Origin: Anaerofustis stercorihominis
Lineage (GTDB): Bacteria > Bacillota > Clostridia > Eubacteriales > Anaerofustaceae
Assembly: GCA_015058295.1 (NCBI GenBank)
Contig: SVCP01000008.1
Span: 1 to 54,691 of the forward strand
Length of the DNA: 54,691 bases
Reading direction: 5' to 3'
Shown in pieces: positions 32,425 to 40,045 of the stretch. Below the pieces are notes generated by a model, which had not been told where the DNA came from, ran no database searches, and saw only the letters and a list, made by a program, of their open reading frames with translations. Positions within the stretch are counted from its first letter, which is position 1. Every line of letters begins with the position of its first letter. The position numbers and the translations under genes are program-made.

Positions 32425-33134
32425 TGAAAGACAATATACATATTTTGCTTATCGAAGATGACAACAAAATTTCAAATTTTATGTCCCTGGCACTAAGAGC
32501 AAAGGATTACAAGGTCAGCATTGCGGAAAGCGGAAAGAAAGGAATACTTGAATTCTGTACAGGCAATCCGGATATAATTGTTCTTGATCTGGGACTTCCC
32601 GATATGGACGGAAATGAAATTATCGAAGAAATAAGAAAGATATCTGAAATCCCTATTCTTGTTGTTTCTGCCCGTGAAATGGAAAGTGATAAGATACTTG
32701 CACTTGACAGCGGTGCCAATGATTATGTAACAAAGCCATTTGCTATGGGCGAGTTTCTCGCAAGGATCAGGGTTATGGAAAGATTTGTCGGAGTTGAAAC
32801 GAAAAATTCTGCAGACAGCACCCCTGTAAGCATTTATGAATTCGGAGAGTTGACAGTAGATACTGACAGACAGAGAATATTTCTCCGCGGGGAGGAAATT
32901 CATCTGACTCCGCTTGAATATAAGCTTCTCGTTTTTCTTGTGGAAAATTGCGGAAAGGTGGTCACATATTCTCAGATAAACAAGCAGGTATGGGGATATG
33001 AACACATGGGAGATGTCAAGACCATAAGGGTGTGTCTTGCAAATCTTCGCAGAAAAATAGAGAAGGATCCGTCTAATCCGGAATATATTTTCACAAAGAT
33101 AGGTGTCGGGTATCGTTTTGCTGATATGGAATAG
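32424..33134 (+). CDS. KdpE-like OmpR/PhoB-family response regulator
   Basis: This 236-residue regulator has a receiver domain with the acidic pair at residues 11-13, phospho-acceptor Asp55 in VLDLGLPDMDG, Lys104 in VTKPF, and a C-terminal winged helix (ELTVDTDRQRIFLRGEEIHLTPLEYKLL, ending GVGYRFADME). It pairs with the kinase by a TAATG overlap. KdpE-like regulators control potassium uptake in the classic system, but the target here is unknown because no kdp operon is in view. A three-arm element starts 18 bases after the stop. Confidence 0.92.
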   Translation: MKDNIHILLIEDDNKISNFMSLALRAKDYKVSIAESGKKGILEFCTGNPDIIVLDLGLPDMDGNEIIEEIRKISEIPILVVSAREMESDKILALDSGANDYVTKPFAMGEFLARIRVMERFVGVETKNSADSTPVSIYEFGELTVDTDRQRIFLRGEEIHLTPLEYKLLVFLVENCGKVVTYSQINKQVWGYEHMGDVKTIRVCLANLRRKIEKDPSNPEYIFTKIGVGYRFADME

Positions 33135-33151
33135 AGTTGTTTATAGCCAGT

Positions 33152-33259
33152 GCCCCGCCGCAGGCGGAAGCCGCCCTTGCGGCTTCCTGCTCAAAGGCGG
33201 AGCCTTTGAGTGCATGAGCCGAAGTCGGAGACTTCGGCTCATGCTGCCTGCGGCGGGGC
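33152..33259. repeat. Three-arm palindromic element, copy C
   Basis: A 14-bp perfect outer stem (33152-33165 with 33246-33259) identical to copy B encloses three hairpins. Arm 1 is 9 bp (33166-33174 with 33179-33187), arm 2 is 9 bp and identical to B (33190-33198 with 33202-33210), and arm 3 is 15 bp (33212-33226 with 33230-33244, loop GGA). Arm 3 shares no sequence with arm 3 of B beyond the closing GC. Confidence 0.9.
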
Positions 33260-33298
33260 TTACAAAAACAAATCGAATTTATCAGCCGGTGAACTTTT

Positions 33299-33328
33299 TT
33301 GTATTCTCCTCTGATTTTGTGTTAGAAT
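33299..33328 (+). promoter_or_regulatory. Promoter of M18 aminopeptidase gene
   Basis: TTGTAT (33299-33304), 18-base spacer and TAGAAT (33323-33328), 31 bases before the start codon. Confidence 0.6.
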
Positions 33329-33359
33329 ATAAAAAACGACATTTATTTTGGAGGAAAAT

Positions 33360-34634
33360 ATGCTCGGAATATTGAAAAACTATCTTGATAATGCCCTCTC
33401 ACCGTACCATACGACGGAATATGTGAAAAATATACTGAAAAATGCAGGTTTTGAAGAACTGAAACTCGATGAATGCTGGAATATAACTCCGGGTGGAAAA
33501 TATTATACGGACTGCTACTCATCCAGTTTGTATGCATTTACAGTTGGAGAAGATTATAAAAACGGAATGCTCCGTATTGCTGCGGCTCATACGGATTTTC
33601 CCTGCTTCAGAATAAAACCGAACCCAATTATGAAAAGTGCAGGTGCTGTGAAGCTTAATATAGAACCTTACGGTGGTGCTATATACTCAACATGGCTTGA
33701 CCGTCCTCTCGGTATTGCCGGTATCGTCTGCGTTAAAGGAGAAAAACCTTTTGAGGTGAAGGAAATCCTCTTTGATTTCGGAAAACCTGTGATGATAATT
33801 CCCAACCTTGCCATTCACCTGAACAGAAATGTAAACAGCGGTGTGGAAATCAATGCATTTAACGATATGATGCCGGTCTGTGCTCTCGACGGAAAAGAAA
33901 TAGACGAAAATTATCTTACGGAAAAGATCGCATGTAAACTCGGAGTGGATAAATCAGACCTCGTAAGTTATGACCTTTGTGCATACAATGCCGAGAGGGC
34001 TACAGTTGCGGGAATTGATGATGAGTTTGTTATTGCAAAGGCGCTGGATAACGTAACATCCGTCATTGCCTGCGTGGAAGGCATTGTGAATTCGGAACGA
34101 AAAGCCGGCATAAACCTTATTGCCCTTTATGACCACGAGGAGATCGGCAGCAAGACAAAGCAAGGTGCGGACGGCGCCCTGAATATGTTCATTACGGAAA
34201 AAATCGCTTCGTCTCTGGGAATGAACCGTGAAGAATATCTGAATATGCTTATGGGAGGAATGCTTCTTTCCTGCGATGTTGCCCATGGCGTACACCCGAA
34301 CAAAGCCTCTCTGACGGATCCTACTGTCAACGCAAAATTAGGCGGAGGCGTGGTCATCAAGATGAACTACAACCAGAAATATCCCACAGACCCGAAGAGT
34401 GTCGGGATCATCGCATCTCTGTGCGAAAAAAACGGCATAGAGTATCAGATGTTTATGAACCGTGCGGACAAGACAGGTGGAAGTACAATCGGTGCTCTGG
34501 CAAGCTCTGCAATGGCTATGAGAGCGGTAGATATCGGAGTTGCGATACTTGCTATGCACTCATCTATGGAAACTATGGCCGGAAAGGACCAGAAGAGTAT
34601 CACAGATCTCGTTACGGCATATTTTAATGAGTGA
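33360..34634 (+). CDS. apeB: M18 family aspartyl aminopeptidase
   Basis: This 424-residue cytoplasmic metallopeptidase removes N-terminal acidic residues in the family. Metal ligands and catalytic residues are visible in AAHTDFPCFRIKP (about residues 76-88), LYDHEEIGSKTKQGA (about 257-271) and CDVAHGVHPN (about 303-312). The ATG at 33360 has TTTGGAGG 5-6 bases upstream; a TTG at 33348 in the same frame overlaps the ribosome binding site. Length fits the M18 family. A LURP-like gene follows after 8 bases. Confidence 0.92.
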   Translation: MLGILKNYLDNALSPYHTTEYVKNILKNAGFEELKLDECWNITPGGKYYTDCYSSSLYAFTVGEDYKNGMLRIAAAHTDFPCFRIKPNPIMKSAGAVKLNIEPYGGAIYSTWLDRPLGIAGIVCVKGEKPFEVKEILFDFGKPVMIIPNLAIHLNRNVNSGVEINAFNDMMPVCALDGKEIDENYLTEKIACKLGVDKSDLVSYDLCAYNAERATVAGIDDEFVIAKALDNVTSVIACVEGIVNSERKAGINLIALYDHEEIGSKTKQGADGALNMFITEKIASSLGMNREEYLNMLMGGMLLSCDVAHGVHPNKASLTDPTVNAKLGGGVVIKMNYNQKYPTDPKSVGIIASLCEKNGIEYQMFMNRADKTGGSTIGALASSAMAMRAVDIGVAILAMHSSMETMAGKDQKSITDLVTAYFNE

Positions 34635-34642
34635 GGTGATTT

Positions 34643-35128
34643 ATGAAGCTTTATATTAAACAGAAAGTTTCTTTCTGGGATGAGTTTTTCGTAAAGGATG
34701 AAAACGGAACTGACAGATATCGTGTTGATGGAGAAATTTTCACTCTCGGAAAACGACTGCATGTATATGATATGGCAAGGGGCAATGAAGAGATAATGTA
34801 TCTTGCGCAGAAGCCCTTTGCATTTTTGCCGAAAGTGGACATTTGCGACAGGGAAGACGGAGATGTACTGTTTACGGTAAACAGGGAATTTACGCTGTTC
34901 GTCCCGTCGTTTTATGCAGAAGGTCTTGACTGGTATGTGCAGGGAGATTTCGGTGCTCATAACTATGAGATCACATGCGGTGACAAGCTTGTTGCAACGG
35001 TCGAAAAAGAATGGTTCACCTGGGGTGACAGCTATGCCATTGAAATATACGATGTTTCCGATGAACTGTACTGTCTTGGAATTCTCCTTGCTGTAGATAT
35101 AATCAATGCTGCACAGGCATCAAGCTGA
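34643..35128 (+). CDS. LURP-one-related / DUF567 family protein
   Basis: This 161-residue soluble protein has the Tubby C-terminal-like fold pattern of LURP-one-related proteins: MKLYIKQKVSFWDEFFVKDENG at the start, then repeats of short strands such as YLAQKPFAFLPKVDIC and FTWGDSYAIEIYD, and a final hydrophobic helix. Bacterial members (YxjI-like) have no settled function. It is probably co-transcribed with the aminopeptidase, with GAGGTG before the start, and is followed by a terminator. Confidence 0.82.
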   Translation: MKLYIKQKVSFWDEFFVKDENGTDRYRVDGEIFTLGKRLHVYDMARGNEEIMYLAQKPFAFLPKVDICDREDGDVLFTVNREFTLFVPSFYAEGLDWYVQGDFGAHNYEITCGDKLVATVEKEWFTWGDSYAIEIYDVSDELYCLGILLAVDIINAAQASS

Positions 35129-35133
35129 TACAT

Positions 35134-35170
35134 ACAGCATCCGGATTATGTTATGTCGGGTGCTGTTTTT
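35134..35170 (+). terminator. Terminator after LURP-like gene
   Basis: A 10-bp stem with one T-G pair (35134-35143 with 35157-35166) and a TTTTTG tail. Confidence 0.75.
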
Positions 35171-35171
35171 G

Positions 35172-35200
35172 TTGTATTTTGACCTTTTTTGTTGTATAAT
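35172..35200 (+). promoter_or_regulatory. Promoter of DUF4230 gene
   Basis: TTGTAT (35172-35177), 17-base spacer and perfect TATAAT (35195-35200), 42 bases before the start codon. Confidence 0.65.
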
Positions 35201-35242
35201 TATCATATAAATTAATCTTTGAACAAAAAGGAAATTAAAATA

Positions 35243-35962
35243 ATGAGCGAACATAAAGAAAAAAAGCGACCCGGAGCAATATCGTCTGCTTTCAGGACGA
35301 TGATTCTTGTAATTGTTGTAGGACTGTTGTGTTTCGGTTCCTATGTGATGGGGCAGAAAGACATTCCCGAACTTGATCAGCCTATTGGAGGCGGCGTTGT
35401 GAGCGAAAGCGAAACGAAGCAGCTCAGTTTTGAAAATATCGGAGAACTCGTTACCCAGGAAGCTATCTGTACGGAAGTGAATATCACGGATTCTTCAAGG
35501 GAGCTTTTCGGCATAAAGATTCCGTTCACCCAGACGAAATACATATACAGCTATGATGTTGTTATAAAGGCGGGTTTTGACTTTTCGCAGATAGAGTATA
35601 TTGTTACGGATAATGTCATTGAAGTAATTATGCCGGAGCCGAAAGTAATGAGCAACGAGCTGAAAACGGAAACTTTCAAGATGTATTATGAAAAAGAAAG
35701 CGCATTCAAACGTATCAGCCTCGAAGAAAACAACGAAGCGCTCAACAAACTCCGTCAGAATGCGGAAAAGTCTGCTGTAGAAAACGGCATTTTCGACAAT
35801 GCAAAAACAAACGCCGAAATCATCCTGCGAGGATTCTTTGCCCAGGCATATGATCCCGAGGAATATACTGTCACATTTACATACGGTACTCCTTCATCAG
35901 ATGCGGATGCCGACACAGATATACAAAGCAGTGAACAGAACAACAATACGGAGGTACAATAA
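35243..35962 (+). CDS. DUF4230 domain-containing membrane-anchored protein
   Basis: This 239-residue protein has an N-terminal cytoplasmic basic stretch, one membrane helix (about residues 20-38) and a DUF4230 domain outside, with YIYSYDVVIKAGFDFSQIEY, EVIMPEPKVMSNEL and a long helix ending in AEIILRGFFAQAY. The C-terminus is Asp/Ser/Asn-rich. DUF4230 proteins are widespread in Clostridia and lack a known function. The start at 35243 has AAGGAA 10 bases upstream. It overlaps a 26-residue membrane peptide gene as TAATG. Confidence 0.82.
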   Translation: MSEHKEKKRPGAISSAFRTMILVIVVGLLCFGSYVMGQKDIPELDQPIGGGVVSESETKQLSFENIGELVTQEAICTEVNITDSSRELFGIKIPFTQTKYIYSYDVVIKAGFDFSQIEYIVTDNVIEVIMPEPKVMSNELKTETFKMYYEKESAFKRISLEENNEALNKLRQNAEKSAVENGIFDNAKTNAEIILRGFFAQAYDPEEYTVTFTYGTPSSDADADTDIQSSEQNNNTEVQ

Positions 35963-36042
35963 TGAGAAAACTGCTTAAACTGATTGCTGTGCTGTTTGCA
36001 CTTATATTCGTGTTTTACTTTATTCTGTTTCTGACAGCGTAG
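35962..36042 (+). CDS. Small membrane peptide, 26 aa
   Basis: A 26-residue ORF that begins on the last base of the DUF4230 stop (TAATG) with GGAGG 7 bases upstream. The product, starting MRKLLKLIAV, is nearly all hydrophobic with two basic residues before the helix. A terminator follows 10 bases after the stop. Tight coupling to DUF4230 suggests that it works with that protein in the membrane. No family is recognised. Confidence 0.6.
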   Translation: MRKLLKLIAVLFALIFVFYFILFLTA

Positions 36043-36051
36043 CGAATATTC

Positions 36052-36080
36052 AGCATTGCCCCGGGGTAATGCTTTTTTAT
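36052..36080 (+). terminator. Terminator after small membrane peptide
   Basis: A 9-bp stem with one G-T pair (36052-36060 with 36065-36073), loop CCGG, followed by TTTTT. Confidence 0.82.
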
Positions 36081-36128
36081 TTCAGTGAATAAGCTATCTG
36101 TGTAAAAATTAATGCTTCATTTAATTGC

Positions 36129-36156
36129 TTGACGTAATATTTGATTGTGATATAAA
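36129..36156 (+). promoter_or_regulatory. Promoter of lipoprotein gene
   Basis: TTGACG (36129-36134), 16-base spacer and TATAAA (36151-36156). It leaves a leader of about 75 bases. Confidence 0.6.
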
Positions 36157-36238
36157 ATATAGGTGAAAAACAGATCTGTGTCTATGGTTTACGGGGGGAT
36201 ATTGTAATAACACAAAGAATTATTTTCAGGAGGATTAT

Positions 36239-36889
36239 ATGAGAAAATATATATCATTGATCTTATGTATATTGTTGATGATTTGCCTATGTTCCTGTCG
36301 GGAAGATGCGATACTGACATATCCGTCGGAAACAGAGTATTTTCCTTTGGTTGATATCGATCTTGGTATATCAAAGCAGGAAGTTAGAAATGCCCTGAAA
36401 GGAAGGAGAGTGCAATCTTTCGAGGAAATGGGATATGATGCACTTGCTGTTTATGAAACGCACAGAAAATACGGCGGTAGTCTCATTGAAAAATATTATT
36501 TCAATAAAGACGATGAACTCGTATGTATGCTTGCAAATATTGATTTGATGGCACCTGCCGGATATTATCGTAATGATGATAAAATGGAAGAGTTCGTATC
36601 CGTTGCTGTTGAAAACGCAAAAGAAGTGTTTGAAAGGCTTATCAGCGAAACAGGGCTTACCTTTAATAAAAACGCAGATGACATCACTGTACACACTTTT
36701 GATGAGAGTTTTCGTACTGAATATATTGATTCTGAAAAGGAAGTCTTTGTAAAAATAAATATGGGATTCGTTCCTGTTGACAGTATGGACAAGACAGCCG
36801 GAATGAGCGGGAGTTTCAGGTATTGCTTTATTGATTATCTTATAAAGCCTGCCGGTGTTACCACAGAATTTGATATTGCATATCAATAA
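36239..36889 (+). CDS. Hypothetical lipoprotein
   Basis: This 216-residue protein has a lipoprotein signal with lipobox CLCSC (Cys at residue 19), then a mixed alpha/beta domain without a motif I recognise. The segment VDIDLGISKQEVRNALKG (about 40-57) resembles the short repeat of SmpA/BLIP-like folds, but the match is too weak to name. A strong AGGAGG precedes the start. It is a single gene between its own promoter and a terminator. Confidence 0.75.
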   Translation: MRKYISLILCILLMICLCSCREDAILTYPSETEYFPLVDIDLGISKQEVRNALKGRRVQSFEEMGYDALAVYETHRKYGGSLIEKYYFNKDDELVCMLANIDLMAPAGYYRNDDKMEEFVSVAVENAKEVFERLISETGLTFNKNADDITVHTFDESFRTEYIDSEKEVFVKINMGFVPVDSMDKTAGMSGSFRYCFIDYLIKPAGVTTEFDIAYQ

Positions 36890-36892
36890 TAT

Positions 36893-36918
36893 AAAACCGA
36901 CGGATATCCGTCGGTTTT
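36893..36918. terminator. Bidirectional terminator
   Basis: An 11-bp perfect stem (36893-36903 with 36908-36918) with loop ATAT and A/T flanks on both sides lies between convergent genes. Confidence 0.88.
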
Positions 36919-36932
36919 GTTGTATTGTCTTA

Positions 36933-37604
36933 TTATTTGACTACAGCCTCAACCCTGTATATAGGCATACCCTGCGATGCGAATTTCTTTTCGTATTCCG
37001 TTACGATGTTTCCTTCGAAGTCTGAGTTATGCAGGTCGAGGGAAATATTTCTGATCAGATAATCGCATTTTGAGTATTCTTCGAGAGAGAATTCAAAGAA
37101 ATGCATATTGTCCGTTTTCTGATGTATCTCTCCTCCGGGCACCATCAGTTTTTTATACATCTCAAGGTACCGCCAGTATGTGAGGCGCTTATTCTTCTGA
37201 GATTTCTTTGGAAACGGAGTAGAAAAATTAAGGTAAATTCTCTCAATGCTTCCCGGTTTTAAGTATCTGAGGAGATATTCCGCTCCGGAGAGAATAAATT
37301 TTACATTTCTGATGTCGTCTTCCGCAATCTTCTTTACAGCATCCACGATAACACTGGGCTGTAACTCCACAGCAATATAATTTATGTCGGGATTTCGACT
37401 TGCCAGCTCAAGGATAAACTGTCCTTTTCCGCAACCGATCTCAAGATGCGTCGGATTGTCGTTTCCGAAAAGTTCTTTTGTTGTCTTTGATTCGTCGGTC
37501 TCAGGCTCATCATAAGGATTTACTGTCGTGTTGTTGATCTTAATCAGGTATTCCTGTGAAAATTCAAGCCTTTGATCCAGGTTTTTCTTTCTTCTGAGTC
37601 TCAT
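36933..37604 (-). CDS. trmB: tRNA (guanine46-N7)-methyltransferase
   Basis: This 223-residue enzyme methylates G46 of tRNA with S-adenosylmethionine. It starts with the family N-terminus MRLRRKK, has the SAM loop HLEIGCGKGQFI (residues 53-64), and the IYLNFS segment followed by PFPKKSQKNKRLT. The usual LNFSDPWPK is LNFSTPFPK here, so the conserved Asp is Thr129 and the Trp is Phe. The C-terminal KTDN and TEYEKKF are kept. The gene overlaps the end of the lipid kinase gene by 41 bases. Confidence 0.9.
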   Translation of the reverse strand: MRLRRKKNLDQRLEFSQEYLIKINNTTVNPYDEPETDESKTTKELFGNDNPTHLEIGCGKGQFILELASRNPDINYIAVELQPSVIVDAVKKIAEDDIRNVKFILSGAEYLLRYLKPGSIERIYLNFSTPFPKKSQKNKRLTYWRYLEMYKKLMVPGGEIHQKTDNMHFFEFSLEEYSKCDYLIRNISLDLHNSDFEGNIVTEYEKKFASQGMPIYRVEAVVK

Positions 37605-38481
37605 ATTTATGTCCTGTAAGTAGTTTTATCTTTCCCGGAAGGAGGGTGATCTTCGTCGGGAGAATATTTGTTATCTTTCCGTCAAGTTCCATTTTTGATT
37701 CGGGAGAGATTTTTATTTCAGCTTCCGTGCATTTATATGTGCTGACATATTTGTGATGTCTCAGCAGATTTCCCCTGAGGAAGCTTATGAGTAAAAACGG
37801 CAGTTTTATTCTCGGCACTCTTTTTATGAGCACGATGTCCATAACTCCGTCAAATGGTGATGAGTCGGGAGATACGGGCATTCCTCCGCCTATAAAGATT
37901 CCGTTTGCGGCGGCTGCGATAAACGACGGTGCCGAATACTCAATTCCATCTATTGTGACTGTAATATCGTATCTGTGATACAGTAAAAGAGTCTTTATGA
38001 GAGATATATAATATCCCAGCCTGTTATGGAATATCTTTCTGAAGAATGTTTCCCCTTCAAGGACTTCCACATCAAATCCACAGCCTGCAACATTCAGGCA
38101 GTATTCTCCGCCGACATTCATCAGGTCTGTGGGAGTGGTTACGCCCGAAAGGATAATTTCAAGTGCTGAAAGCGTGTCCGTCGGGATGGATGCAGCTTTT
38201 GCAAAGTCGTTTCCCGTACCTGCGGGGACTATTCCGAGAGGAACCGAAAAATCCATGCCGTTTATGATTTCATGAATTGTTCCGTCTCCTCCGACAGCAA
38301 TGACAGCCTCGCAGTCGGTGTGCATAGACAGCTTTTTCGCAAGGTATGTTGCGTGCTGTTCGTACTGCGTATGTACAATGGTGTATGGTATCTGCCGTTT
38401 GTTGAGTTCTCCTTTTATAACTTTTTCAGCTTTTTTCGCTTTGTTTTTGCCGGATGCGGGGTTTATGATGAAATATAGCAT
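37564..38481 (-). CDS. Diacylglycerol kinase / YegS-BmrU family lipid kinase
   Basis: This 305-residue DAGK-catalytic-domain protein has INPASGKNKA near the N-terminus, the nucleotide loop VGGDGTIHEIINGM (about residues 62-75), PAGTGNDFAKA (about 86-96) and the C-terminal strand region ending LLTGHKYE. It phosphorylates diacylglycerol or a related lipid at the membrane. The ATG at 38481 has GGAGG 5 bases upstream. Its last 41 bases overlap trmB in another frame, and both starts are well supported. Confidence 0.9.
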   Translation of the reverse strand: MLYFIINPASGKNKAKKAEKVIKGELNKRQIPYTIVHTQYEQHATYLAKKLSMHTDCEAVIAVGGDGTIHEIINGMDFSVPLGIVPAGTGNDFAKAASIPTDTLSALEIILSGVTTPTDLMNVGGEYCLNVAGCGFDVEVLEGETFFRKIFHNRLGYYISLIKTLLLYHRYDITVTIDGIEYSAPSFIAAAANGIFIGGGMPVSPDSSPFDGVMDIVLIKRVPRIKLPFLLISFLRGNLLRHHKYVSTYKCTEAEIKISPESKMELDGKITNILPTKITLLPGKIKLLTGHKYETQKKEKPGSKA

Positions 38482-38660
38482 ATACACCTCCGAAACTTGT
38501 TATATTATAGCGAAGAAACAGGGTAAAATCAAGTGTATACATGAAGGCGTGTTGTCTGTAAATCCGTGAAAAACACATGAATTGCAAAAAAGAGTCGCAA
38601 GTATACGATATTTGTGGTAATATATATGTTAGTCTATGTATCGGAAAGCGGTGAATAAAA

Positions 38661-39872
38661 ATGAGGATAGAAAGAAAAATCAATAAGCATTTTTTGTTGA
38701 TAACAATATTGAGCATGATTATCCTGATAGTCGGTAATGCGTATGCGTCTGATGCAGTTTCGGTTGCAGATGAAAATGAACCGTCTGTATACGAGCTTCA
38801 ATCTGTGGAACTGAATGCTTATGCGACAGGAAACGTCCTTTTTTCGGATGTTCTGATGAAGATGACAGACTTTATTCCTGACGGAATAAATAACGCAGAA
38901 ACAGAAATATGTTATACATTCGGGTATACAGATGACAACGGAGAAAATGTACTTATCGAATATGCAGTGGAAAAAGGTGAAGTATTTGTTTTTGATGAAA
39001 AAATAGAACATATACTTGAAGATAAGCTTATTAATGTATCCGTATCTGTATCTGCAGGTGACAATGAAGGTGAAGATACGGAAGATATGATCTTCACAGG
39101 AACTGCCGGAATAAATGTGTTCTACCCGTATGTGGAATGTGTGAATGTAAAGGTTGCTGAAGGAGAGACCGTGGTGGCTATAGACGGTCTTCAGAGCAAA
39201 ACATGGCATCATAGCGGAGTAAAGGTTGCGAGAGATACAGAATTTATAGTAGACGAGCCTGTTTACAAATGTGAATATAATGAGATCATAGATGTACTCT
39301 CTGAAACTAATCAAAAGTGCTACCAGATCCGCATATTTATCGGTGAAGAAGAGTTCACATCTTCTTCCACTGTCGTAAATTTAAGTGATGAACAGTGCAT
39401 CGGCTATGATTTTCATACGGGAACAGCAAGGTTTGATCTGCACATTTACAAATATATTTCGGGATGTGATCCGGAGGCTCTCAAAGGAATGAGCTTTGTT
39501 TATGAGATAGAAAGCGACGAAGGTGAGATTTTTTATGAAGTTCTGAACTTCCTCGGAGATTCAGACGTGGAAAAAACGTCCATCATAGGGATAAAGCCGG
39601 GAAGATATACCGTAAGGGAGCTCACAGACTGGTCATATGCTTTTTCAAAAGATCCTTCCGACAGGGCGACAGGTTTCATAGTCCAATATCCCGGTATAGG
39701 TGGCAGTATGCTCGACGGAAACGTCGCTATCGGTATGGGCGAGGGTGAAGGGCAATCATGCGCAGTAACATTTTACAGTAAAATAAAGGACAAAGAATTG
39801 TATGAATCCACAGACTACGTATATTATATATGCAATGAGGATGCGATGCAGAAAAATAACGCAGCCGGATGA
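38661..39872 (+). CDS. Secreted protein with prealbumin-like (Cna-B/SpaA-type) domain
   Basis: This 403-residue protein has a signal peptide (residues 8-29, ending NAYA). Two beta-rich modules follow. The second (about 270-375: RFDLHIYKY to FYSKIKDK) contains IKPGRYTVRELTDWSY, the typical end of a Cna-B/SpaA-type domain in Gram-positive surface proteins. No LPXTG sorting motif or C-terminal anchor is seen, so it is probably released or held by another partner. No sortase is nearby. The start has GGTGA upstream. The exact role is unknown. Confidence 0.7.
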   Translation: MRIERKINKHFLLITILSMIILIVGNAYASDAVSVADENEPSVYELQSVELNAYATGNVLFSDVLMKMTDFIPDGINNAETEICYTFGYTDDNGENVLIEYAVEKGEVFVFDEKIEHILEDKLINVSVSVSAGDNEGEDTEDMIFTGTAGINVFYPYVECVNVKVAEGETVVAIDGLQSKTWHHSGVKVARDTEFIVDEPVYKCEYNEIIDVLSETNQKCYQIRIFIGEEEFTSSSTVVNLSDEQCIGYDFHTGTARFDLHIYKYISGCDPEALKGMSFVYEIESDEGEIFYEVLNFLGDSDVEKTSIIGIKPGRYTVRELTDWSYAFSKDPSDRATGFIVQYPGIGGSMLDGNVAIGMGEGEGQSCAVTFYSKIKDKELYESTDYVYYICNEDAMQKNNAAG

Positions 39873-40045
39873 TTATACTGCAAATTTCTGCATTTATGTA
39901 TCCGGGGTGCTGAAACACATGAGTAAGTTGAAATATAAACATATTAAAGCTACTTTTTAATATATTTGTGTATATTCTTTATTTTACTCTGTGATATGTG
40001 TTATAATTGGAAAGAATACAGTTTTTAAGGTCGTTTGGAGGAAGT

